In this document: in pieces, positions 1 through 5,000 of the stretch
Numbering within the stretch: the stretch's first letter is position 1
Layout: each line of letters opens with the position of its first letter
From: JBFKUL01 sp041635755
GTDB taxonomy: Bacteria; Pseudomonadota; Gammaproteobacteria; Burkholderiales; SG8-39
NCBI GenBank assembly: GCA_041635755.1
Contig: JBFKUL010000237.1
Coordinates: forward strand, 1-5,000
Reading direction: 5' to 3'
Length of the DNA: 5,000 nt
Program-made: the position numbers and the translations under genes
The notes under the pieces: model-generated
What the model was told of the DNA's origin: nothing
Database searches by the model: none
The model's input: only the letters and a program-made list of their open reading frames with translations

Positions 1-436
1 GCAGACCCTTGTCGATGAATACCTTGTGCGTAAACGGATCGCGGTTCGAATAAAGGATTTCGGCCGGCATGGCGCGATTGGCGAGCTGCTCGGCGGCACC
101 GATCAGCTTTCTCAACTGGGCGGCCTCGGCCGAGACGGCTTGGAAGCGCTGCGCATCGCGCGAGGCGCTGAGCAGCCGCTCGCGCAGGCGCTCATTCTCC
201 TCGACGAGCGCCGCCTGCGTGGAAAAGTAGCCCGCAACGCGTTCGGCGAGCACCACGGGTGCGGTCGCGACGACCTGCAGCGGATAGGCGACGAGCGCGA
301 GTCCGCTGCGCAGCGTTTCCGCGTAACGGAAGCGCGCGTCGAGCACCAGCAGCGCCAGCGACATCGAAGCGAAGAAAGCCAGGCGTACGAGTGGAGCGGG
401 TCCGCGCTTGAAGAACGGCGGCGGGGTGTGCTCCAT
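1..436 (-). CDS. mreC: Rod shape-determining protein MreC (N-terminal part, cut by window edge)
   Basis: MreC is an inner-membrane protein of the elongasome. Its periplasmic domain connects MreB filaments to peptidoglycan synthases. I translated the reverse strand from the ATG at 436: 145 codons remain before the window edge, and the protein begins MEHTPPPFFKRGPAPLVRL, as betaproteobacterial MreC proteins do. A short basic cytoplasmic tail (residues 1-16) precedes one hydrophobic segment at about 17-33. A region rich in E, R, Q and A at about 73-112 looks like the MreC coiled coil used for dimerisation. The start of the beta-domain follows, with a conserved-looking stretch, SNRDPFTHKVFIDKG, at 130-144. 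Family members are usually about 280-350 residues, so roughly half or more is missing to the left. No good Shine-Dalgarno sequence precedes the ATG. It lies 74 bp downstream of mreB on the same strand and is probably co-transcribed with it. Identification is firm; only the start has slight uncertainty. Confidence 0.93.
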   Translation of the reverse strand, partial: MEHTPPPFFKRGPAPLVRLAFFASMSLALLVLDARFRYAETLRSGLALVAYPLQVVATAPVVLAERVAGYFSTQAALVEENERLRERLLSASRDAQRFQAVSAEAAQLRKLIGAAEQLANRAMPAEILYSNRDPFTHKVFIDKGL

Positions 437-454
437 TACAGCGGCTGCGCGATG

Positions 455-501
455 CGGGCCGCCCTCAGCGAGTTCAGCTGCTCACTCGCCACGGGCCGCC
501 C
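455..501. repeat. Pair of 10-bp direct repeats in the mreB-mreC gap
   Basis: The sequence cgggccgccc occurs at 455-464 and again at 492-501, 37 bp apart start to start, inside the 74-bp gap between mreB and mreC. Between the copies lies a perfect 6-bp inverted repeat (gcgagt 468-473, actcgc 484-489) with a 10-nt loop containing cagctg. No T-run follows on the minus strand, so this does not look like an intrinsic terminator. In such GC-rich DNA chance is a real possibility. Confidence 0.4.
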
Positions 502-510
502 GACGCAGGC

Positions 511-1554
511 TCACTCGTTAGTGAAGATCGGGCCGAAGTGCTCCATCTTCTCGAGCGCCTTGCCCGAGCCGCGCACCACGCAGGTGAGCGGATCTTCGGC
601 GACGATGACCGGCAGCCCGGTTTCCTCCATCAGCAGACGGTCGAGGTCGCGCAGCAGCGCGCCGCCGCCCGTGCAGACCATGCCCTTCTCGGCGATGTCG
701 GCACCGAGCTCGGGCGGGGTCTGCTCGAGCGCGGACTTGACCGCGGAGACGATCTGGTTGAGCGGCTCGGTGAGCGCTTCGAGAATCTCGTTCGAGCTGA
801 TGGTGAAGCTGCGCGGAATGCCTTCGGCGAGGTTGCGGCCCTTCACTTCCATTTCACGCACCTCGCTGCCGGGGAATGCAGAGCCGATCTCCTTCTTGAT
901 GAGCTCGGCGGTGGTCTCGCCGATCAGCATGCCGTAGTTGCGGCGGATGTAGTTGATGATCGCTTCGTCGAACTTGTCGCCGCCTACGCGCACCGAGCCG
1001 GAATACACCATGCCGCCGAGCGAGATCACCCCCACCTCGGTCGTGCCGCCGCCGACGTCGACCACCATCGAGCCGGTGGCTTCCGCGACCGGCAGGTCGG
1101 CGCCGATCGCCGCCGCCATCGGCTCCTCGATCAGGTACACCTGTCCTGCGCCGGCGCCGATCGCGCTTTCGCGGATCGCGCGGCGCTCGACCTGCGTCGA
1201 GCCGCAGGGCACGCAGATGATGATGCGCGGGGAGGGCGAGAACAGCTTGTTGTCGTGCACCTTCTTGATGAACTGCTTGAGCATCTGCTCGGTCACGGTG
1301 AAATCGGCGATCACGCCGTCCTTCATCGGGCGGATGGCCACGATGTTGCCTGGCGTTTTGCCGAGCATCAGCTTCGCTTCCCTGCCCACCGCCTGAATGG
1401 TTTTCTTTCCGCTCGGTCCGCCTTCCTGGCGGATCGCGACCACCGACGGCTCGTCGAGCACGATGCCCTTGCCGCGTACGTAGATCAGTGTGTTCGCGGT
1501 GCCAAGGTCGATCGCGAGATCGTTGGAGAAGTAACTGCGCAGGAATCCGAACAT
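511..1554 (-). CDS. mreB: Rod shape-determining actin homologue MreB
   Basis: MreB is a bacterial actin that polymerises with ATP on the inner face of the cytoplasmic membrane and positions cell-wall elongation enzymes. The protein is 347 residues, the same length as E. coli MreB. Visible motifs in order are: a short hydrophobic/amphipathic N-terminus MFGFLRSYFS (membrane anchor in Gram-negative MreB); phosphate-1 loop DLGTANT (16-22); IICVPCGSTQVERRA (112-126); LIEEPMAAAIGA (141-152), which carries the conserved glutamates of the active-site region; phosphate-2 loop DVGGGTTEVGV (166-176); and the adenosine motif CTGGGALLRDLD (294-305). The reading frame stays open upstream to 1605, but those 17 extra residues are not MreB-like. 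The start at 1554 gives the family-standard N-terminus. The Shine-Dalgarno sequence upstream is weak at best. It is first in its operon, divergent from gatC, and followed by mreC. Confidence 0.98.
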   Translation of the reverse strand: MFGFLRSYFSNDLAIDLGTANTLIYVRGKGIVLDEPSVVAIRQEGGPSGKKTIQAVGREAKLMLGKTPGNIVAIRPMKDGVIADFTVTEQMLKQFIKKVHDNKLFSPSPRIIICVPCGSTQVERRAIRESAIGAGAGQVYLIEEPMAAAIGADLPVAEATGSMVVDVGGGTTEVGVISLGGMVYSGSVRVGGDKFDEAIINYIRRNYGMLIGETTAELIKKEIGSAFPGSEVREMEVKGRNLAEGIPRSFTISSNEILEALTEPLNQIVSAVKSALEQTPPELGADIAEKGMVCTGGGALLRDLDRLLMEETGLPVIVAEDPLTCVVRGSGKALEKMEHFGPIFTNE

Positions 1555-1582
1555 GGGGGTCGCCAAGTTGCTGTTTCCGAGT

Positions 1583-1619
1583 GCCCTAGTGTTATGCCTT
1601 AACACCTTCCGCTAAGGGC
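1583..1619 (-). promoter_or_regulatory. Nested inverted repeat in the mreB upstream leader
   Basis: A perfect 6-bp dyad, gtgtta-N5-taacac, occupies 1589-1605. It is enclosed by a second 5-bp inverted repeat, gccct (1583-1587) and agggc (1615-1619). The whole lies 29-65 bp upstream of the mreB ATG. It could fold in an mreB leader RNA as a two-tier hairpin or serve as an operator for a dimeric regulator. I do not recognise it as the site of a particular regulator. The inner dyad is A/T-rich against a GC-rich background, which makes it somewhat less likely to be accidental. Confidence 0.35.
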
Positions 1620-1668
1620 CGATCCCGGCAGCGCTTCTGGCGCCGAGAACGCCGTCGATTCAGGGCCG

Positions 1669-1699
1669 TATGATACCCTAAGGCCTGCCCGCGTATAGT
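1669..1699 (+). promoter_or_regulatory. Candidate -10 elements for gatCAB
   Basis: TATGAT at 1669-1674 and TATAGT at 1694-1699 each match the sigma-70 -10 consensus TATAAT at five of six positions. The first would start transcription near 1681, just before the terminator-like hairpin, giving a leader of about 47 nt. The second would start near 1706 and leave the left arm of the hairpin out of the RNA. No good -35 hexamer is seen for either, so these are weak predictions based on the -10 match and their place in front of gatC. Confidence 0.3.
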
Positions 1700-1717
1700 C
1701 CGCAGGCGGGCATTTTT
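1686..1717 (+). terminator. Terminator-like hairpin with T-tract just before gatC
   Basis: A 7-bp perfect stem, tgcccgc (1686-1692) with gcgggca (1706-1712), closes a 13-nt loop and is followed at once by five T residues (1713-1717). This is the layout of an intrinsic terminator on the plus strand. It ends only 10 bp before the gatC ATG. A competing 6-bp stem, gcctgc (1683-1688) with gcaggc (1702-1707), shares bases with it, so the two cannot form together. It could attenuate gatCAB, block read-through from upstream plus-strand transcription, or be fortuitous. The loop is long and the T-tract short, so strong termination is not assured. Confidence 0.4.
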
Positions 1718-1727
1718 CCGCACCGCA

Positions 1728-2015
1728 ATGTCACTTTCCCACGACGAGGTCAAACGCATCGCCCGGCTCGCCCGCATCGCGGTGAGCGAGTCCGAGCTCG
1801 AGGCCGTGCAGGCGCAATTGAACCGCGTGCTCGGGCTGATCGACCAGATGCAGGCGGTCGACGCGAAGGGCATCGAGCCCATGGCGCACGCGCTGGATCT
1901 CGTGCAGCGCCTGCGTGCCGACGATGTCACGGAAACGGACCGGCACGAGCAGTTCCAGGCGGCGGCGCCCGCGATCGAGCGGGGCCTGTACCTGGTGCCG
2001 AAAGTCATCGAATAG
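1728..2015 (+). CDS. gatC: Asp-tRNA(Asn)/Glu-tRNA(Gln) amidotransferase subunit C
   Basis: GatC is the small non-catalytic subunit that wraps around GatA and contacts GatB, stabilising the cytoplasmic GatCAB complex. The product is 95 residues, the normal family length. Recognisable stretches are the N-terminal helix region VKRIARLARI (8-17), a second amphipathic helix at about 20-43, GIEPMAH (48-54), the LRADDV segment (62-67) and the conserved C-terminus APAIERGLYLVPKVIE (80-95). The ATG at 1728 gives the expected MSLSHDEVKRIA beginning. No adjacent Shine-Dalgarno sequence is seen; the only purine-rich block, ggcggg (1705-1710), is too distant and lies in the hairpin stem. It is the first gene of the gatC-gatA-gatB operon. 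The stop is TAG, and 71 bp then separate it from gatA. Confidence 0.97.
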   Translation: MSLSHDEVKRIARLARIAVSESELEAVQAQLNRVLGLIDQMQAVDAKGIEPMAHALDLVQRLRADDVTETDRHEQFQAAAPAIERGLYLVPKVIE

Positions 2016-2025
2016 CCGGTCGGAC

Positions 2026-2062
2026 CCCCGGCCGCTTCCCGTCATCCCCGGCCGTTCCCGTC
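2026..2062. repeat. Imperfect tandem direct repeat in the gatC-gatA spacer
   Basis: Two adjacent copies of a C-rich unit fill half of the 71-bp spacer. Copy one (2026-2043, 18 bp) reads ccccggccgcttcccgtc, and copy two (2046-2062, 17 bp) is identical except that one c is missing after ccccggccg. The copies begin 20 bp apart with at between them. The gtcatccccgg wording at the junction resembles short dispersed intergenic repeats of proteobacteria, but a single locus cannot show dispersal. A local tandem duplication with later loss of one base explains what is seen. Confidence 0.6.
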
Positions 2063-2086
2063 GCCGCTGCCCCAACCGCGATTCTC

Positions 2087-3547
2087 GTGCTCAACGCCAC
2101 CCTACGAGAGCTTGCCGATGCCCTTGCCGCCGGTAAAGTCAGCAGCGTCGAGCTGACGCAGCTGTTTCTTGCGCGCATTCGCAAGCTGAACGGCCAGCTC
2201 AACGCCTTTCTCACCCTGGACGAGGAAAGAAGTCTTGGCGAGGCGCGGCGGGCCGACGACGCGCGCGCCCGGGGCAAGGCCGGCCCGCTCGCCGGCATCC
2301 CGGTCGCGCACAAGGACATCTTCTGCACGGCGGGACTGCGCACGACCTGCGGCTCGCGCATGCTGGAAAATTTCGTGAGCCCCTACGATGCGCACGTGAT
2401 CGAGCAATTCGCGGCCGCCGGCACGGTGCTGCTCGGCAAGACCAACATGGACGAGTTCGCCATGGGCTCGTCGAACGAGACGTCCCACTTCGGCCCGGTC
2501 AGGAACCCCTGGGACACAGGGCGGGTACCCGGGGGCTCCTCGGGCGGCTCGGCCGCCGCGGTCGCCGCGCGCCTCGCGCCGGCGGCCACCGGCACCGACA
2601 CGGGCGGGTCGATCCGCCAGCCTGCGGCGCTCACCGGCGTATGCGGCATGAAGCCGACTTACGGCCTGGTGTCGCGCTTCGGCATGATCGCGTTCGCCTC
2701 GTCGCTCGATCAGGCCGGCCCGATGGGCAAGAGCGCCGAGGACCTGGCGCTGCTGCTGAATGTCATGACCGGGTTCGACGCCCGCGACTCGACCAGCATC
2801 GAGCGCCCCAAGGAGGACTACACACGGGACTCGAACATCAACCTGAAAGGCCTGCGCATCGGGCTGCCCAGGGAGTTCTATGGTGAGGGGCTCGAGCCGG
2901 GCGTGCGCCGCGCGGTGGACGAAGCGCTGCGCTGGTACGCCGCGCAGGGCGCGAAGTCGGTCGAGATCGAATTGCCCAACTCGAAGCTCGCGGTGCCGGT
3001 GTACTACGTCATTGCGCCCGCCGAAGCGTCCTCGAACCTGTCGCGCTTCGACGGCGTGCGCTACGGTCACCGCGCCAAGGCATTCCACGATCTCATCGAC
3101 ATGTACTGCCGCACACGCGCCGAGGGCTTCGGCGCCGAGGTCAAACGCAGGATCCTGATCGGCACCTACGTGCTCTCGCACGGGTACTACGACGCCTATT
3201 ACTTGCAGGCGCAGCGCCTGCGCCGCCTGATCGCGCGCGATTTTGCCGCGGCTTTCGAGCGCTGCGACGTCATCATGGGCCCGACCGCCCCGGGCACCGC
3301 CTTCGCCCTTGGAGCGAAGACCGAAGACCCGGTGCAGATGTACCTGAACGATATCTTCACGATTCCGGCGCCGCTCGCCGGCTTGCCGGGACTGTCGATT
3401 CCGTGCGGCTTCGACGAAAAGGGTCTGCCAGTCGGCTTGCAGCTGATGGGCAACTACTTCTCGGAGGCGAAGCTGCTCGGCGTCGCGCACCGCTACCAGC
3501 AGGCCACGGACTGGCATTTGCGCGTGCCCACGGAGACGCCGCTGTGA
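2087..3547 (+). CDS. gatA: Asp-tRNA(Asn)/Glu-tRNA(Gln) amidotransferase subunit A (glutaminase)
   Basis: GatA is the amidase-signature subunit that hydrolyses glutamine and passes the ammonia through a tunnel to GatB for amidation of Glu-tRNA(Gln) or Asp-tRNA(Asn). The product is 486 residues, usual for the family. The Ser-cisSer-Lys triad is present: Lys76 in VAHKDIF, cis-Ser151 in the signature PGGSSGGSAAAVAA (148-161), and nucleophile Ser175 in GTDTGGSIRQPA (169-180). Their 24-residue Ser-Ser spacing matches characterised amidases. Other family stretches are LLGKTNMDEFAMGSSNE (115-131), GMKPTYGLVSRFGM (187-200), RYGHRA (325-330) and the C-terminal PAPLAGLPGLSIPCGF (427-442). The start is a GTG at 2087 with no visible Shine-Dalgarno sequence. 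It follows the tandem repeat spacer after gatC, and its TGA lies 10 bp before gatB, suggesting coupled translation. Confidence 0.98.
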   Translation: MLNATLRELADALAAGKVSSVELTQLFLARIRKLNGQLNAFLTLDEERSLGEARRADDARARGKAGPLAGIPVAHKDIFCTAGLRTTCGSRMLENFVSPYDAHVIEQFAAAGTVLLGKTNMDEFAMGSSNETSHFGPVRNPWDTGRVPGGSSGGSAAAVAARLAPAATGTDTGGSIRQPAALTGVCGMKPTYGLVSRFGMIAFASSLDQAGPMGKSAEDLALLLNVMTGFDARDSTSIERPKEDYTRDSNINLKGLRIGLPREFYGEGLEPGVRRAVDEALRWYAAQGAKSVEIELPNSKLAVPVYYVIAPAEASSNLSRFDGVRYGHRAKAFHDLIDMYCRTRAEGFGAEVKRRILIGTYVLSHGYYDAYYLQAQRLRRLIARDFAAAFERCDVIMGPTAPGTAFALGAKTEDPVQMYLNDIFTIPAPLAGLPGLSIPCGFDEKGLPVGLQLMGNYFSEAKLLGVAHRYQQATDWHLRVPTETPL

Positions 3548-3550
3548 GGG
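3546..3550 (+). promoter_or_regulatory. Ribosome binding site of gatB
   Basis: GAGGG at 3546-3550 overlaps the gatA TGA stop and lies 7 nt before the gatB ATG at 3558. It is the only clear Shine-Dalgarno-like sequence next to a start in this window. It supports the chosen gatB start and re-initiation by ribosomes finishing gatA. Confidence 0.7.
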
Positions 3551-3557
3551 CCGCGCC

Positions 3558-4988
3558 ATGAGCTGGGAGATCGTCGTCGGCATCGAGACCCACACGCAGC
3601 TCGCCACCAAGAGCAAGATTTTCTCTGGCGCGGCGAACGCGTTCGGCGCCGCCCCGAACACGCAGGCTTCCGCAGTGGATATCGCGTTACCCGGCGTTCT
3701 GCCGGTGCTCAACCGTGCGGCGGTCGAGCACGCGCTGCGTCTCGGCATCGCGATCGGCGCCACGATCAACCGGCGCTCGATCTTCGCGCGCAAGAACTAC
3801 TTCTACCCCGACCTGCCAAAGGGCTACCAGATCAGCCAGTACGAGATTCCGATCGTGGCCGGCGGCTCGCTCTCGGTCGTTCTGCCCTCCGGCGTGAAGA
3901 AGGTGCGCATCACGCGTGCGCACCTCGAGGAGGACGCCGGCAAATCGCTGCATGAAGACTTTCACGGCCTTTCCGGCATCGACCTCAACCGCGCCGGCAC
4001 ACCTCTGCTCGAGATCGTTTCGGAGCCCGACTTGCGCGGCGCGCAGGAGGCGGTCGCCTACGCGCGTACGCTGCATGCGCTCGTGGTGTGGATCGGCATC
4101 TGCGACGGCAACATGCAGGAGGGATCGTTTCGCTGCGACGCCAACGTGTCGGTGCGCCGCGCCGGCGAGCCCCTCGGCACGCGCACCGAGATCAAGAACC
4201 TGAACTCATTCCGGTTCATCGAGCGTGCCATCGAGTTCGAGGCGCGCCGCCAGATCGAGCTGCTCGAGGACGGCGGCGCCGTAGTGCAGGAAACGCGCCT
4301 GTACGATCCCGAGCGCGACGAGACCCGTGCCATGCGCACCAAAGAGGAGGCGCACGACTACCGCTACTTCCCCGACCCCGACCTGCTGCCGCTGGTAGTG
4401 CGAGAGGAAGACATCGAGAGCCTGCGCCGGGCGATGCCCGAGCTGCCCGAGGCGCGCCGCGCCCGTTTTGAGCGCGAGTACGCACTGCCGGCGGCGGAGG
4501 CGGCCAAGCTGACCGCCTCGCGCGCCGCCGCGGATTACTTCGAGGCGCTGGTCAAAGCCTCGGGCGCCGAGCCGCGGCTTGCCGCCAACTGGCAGACGGG
4601 CGAGCTTGCCGCCGCGCTCAACCGCGAGGCGCGCGACATTGCGTCCTGCCCGCTTTCCCCCGAGGCGCTCGCCGCGCTGGTCAAGCGCCTCGCCGACGGC
4701 ACGCTTTCGGGCAAGATGGCCAAGGAAGTATTCGACGCGATGTGGGCGGGCGAGGGCGCGACCGACGCGATCATTGAGCAAAGGGGCCTCAAGCAGCTCA
4801 GCGATGCCGGCGCGATCGAAAAGCGGGTCGACGAAGTGCTGGCGGCGAACGCCAAGCTGGTCGACGATTACCGCGCCGGCAAGGACAAGGCTTTCAACGC
4901 GCTCGTCGGCCAGGTGATGAAGGCGACCCAGGGCAAGGCGAACCCTTCGCAGGTGAACGAGATCCTGCGGCGCAAGATCTCGCGCTAG
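3558..4988 (+). CDS. gatB: Asp-tRNA(Asn)/Glu-tRNA(Gln) amidotransferase subunit B
   Basis: GatB binds the misacylated tRNA, activates the aminoacyl side-chain carboxylate with ATP, and amidates it with ammonia from GatA. The product is 476 residues, normal for the family. The N-terminal cradle domain begins EIVVGIETHTQL (4-15) with His12. It continues with KNYFYPDLPKGYQISQYE (79-96), HLEEDAGKSLHE (122-133), DLNRAGTPLLEIVSEPD (142-158), MQEGSFRCDANVSVR (186-200) and DYRYFPDPDLLPL (267-279). His12, Glu124/125 and Glu152 fall where the metal-binding residues of the kinase site lie in the characterised S. aureus enzyme, as I recall them. A helical region and the YqeY-like tRNA-binding tail close the protein, ending GQVMKATQGKANPSQVNEILRRKI (451-474, abridged motif GKANPSQVNEIL at 459-470). 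The stop is TAG, with 12 uninformative bases after it. It is the last gene of the operon within the window. Confidence 0.98.
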   Translation: MSWEIVVGIETHTQLATKSKIFSGAANAFGAAPNTQASAVDIALPGVLPVLNRAAVEHALRLGIAIGATINRRSIFARKNYFYPDLPKGYQISQYEIPIVAGGSLSVVLPSGVKKVRITRAHLEEDAGKSLHEDFHGLSGIDLNRAGTPLLEIVSEPDLRGAQEAVAYARTLHALVVWIGICDGNMQEGSFRCDANVSVRRAGEPLGTRTEIKNLNSFRFIERAIEFEARRQIELLEDGGAVVQETRLYDPERDETRAMRTKEEAHDYRYFPDPDLLPLVVREEDIESLRRAMPELPEARRARFEREYALPAAEAAKLTASRAAADYFEALVKASGAEPRLAANWQTGELAAALNREARDIASCPLSPEALAALVKRLADGTLSGKMAKEVFDAMWAGEGATDAIIEQRGLKQLSDAGAIEKRVDEVLAANAKLVDDYRAGKDKAFNALVGQVMKATQGKANPSQVNEILRRKISR

Positions 4989-5000
4989 GGACTCTTGAAC

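Larger units (their letters stand above)
1555..1727. promoter_or_regulatory. Divergent mreB / gatC control region
   Basis: This 173-bp region separates the start codons of the divergent genes mreB (left) and gatC (right), so it should hold both operon promoters and both 5' leaders. It is visibly richer in A/T than the flanking genes around 1588-1606 and 1669-1717. On the plus strand two -10-like hexamers are present, TATGAT (1669-1674) and TATAGT (1694-1699). Neither has a convincing -35 box at 16-18 bp spacing. On the minus strand I see only poor matches, such as CATAAC within the dyad at 1589-1605. Neither gene has a clear Shine-Dalgarno sequence next to its start. That promoters lie here is inferred from gene orientation; their exact positions are not established. 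Confidence 0.6.

Noticed and set aside
468..489. Intrinsic terminator between mreB and mreC
   Set aside because: A 6-bp stem is present, but no T-tract follows it on the minus strand, so it is recorded only as a dyad.
26..937. A 303-residue open frame on the plus strand opposite mreC and the end of mreB
   Set aside because: It is antisense to two real genes, spans their intergenic gap, and has no family resemblance.
538..1602. A 354-residue open frame on the plus strand opposite mreB
   Set aside because: Its composition (H, D, R, A, L rich, low complexity) is that of a shadow of the mreB codons, and MreB itself is unambiguous.
1555..1605. Upstream extension of mreB by 17 residues to an ATG at 1605
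   Set aside because: The added residues do not resemble MreB. Starting at 1554 gives exactly the usual 347-residue protein with the MFGF membrane-binding N-terminus.
1592..2008. A 138-residue minus-strand frame covering gatC and the divergent spacer
   Set aside because: It is antisense to the well-identified gatC and is R-, S- and A-rich without motifs. It would also run through the mreB leader.
2102..3793. A 563-residue open frame on the minus strand running across gatA and into gatB
   Set aside because: It lies wholly opposite two unmistakable genes. Its product is rich in R, A, G, H and V with no recognisable motif. Long antisense frames are expected where codon third positions are mostly G/C.

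Overview
The window is an ordinary, well-conserved housekeeping region from a high-GC proteobacterium. It is most likely a betaproteobacterium: the protein sequences look beta-like, codon third positions are strongly G/C, and I recall this divergent arrangement of the mreBC cluster and gatCAB from that class. The placement rests on protein wording and gene order remembered from known families, not on a database search.

Layout. On the minus strand, reading leftward from about 1554, is the rod-shape cluster. mreB is complete (511-1554) and mreC follows after a 74-bp gap, cut by the left edge of the window (1-436, N-terminal 145 residues only). On the plus strand, reading rightward from 1728, is the full tRNA-dependent amidotransferase operon: gatC (1728-2015), gatA (2087-3547, GTG start) and gatB (3558-4988). 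The two units are divergent and share a 173-bp control region (1555-1727). Only 12 bases follow the gatB stop, with nothing recognisable in them.

How the genes work together. MreB forms membrane-bound actin-like filaments. MreC is the bitopic periplasmic partner that links those filaments to the elongation peptidoglycan synthases, whose genes usually follow mreC outside this window. GatC, GatA and GatB form the heterotrimer that converts misacylated Glu-tRNA(Gln) and/or Asp-tRNA(Asn) to Gln-tRNA(Gln) and Asn-tRNA(Asn). All catalytic motifs I can check are intact, and no gene is frameshifted.

Non-coding signals. The most interesting ones are in the spacers. A terminator-like hairpin with a T5 tract lies just before gatC and overlaps a competing stem. 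A nested dyad lies in the mreB leader. An imperfect 17/18-bp tandem repeat lies between gatC and gatA. A small direct repeat and dyad lie between mreB and mreC. I found no tRNA or rRNA gene, CRISPR array, insertion sequence or sign of a novel system.
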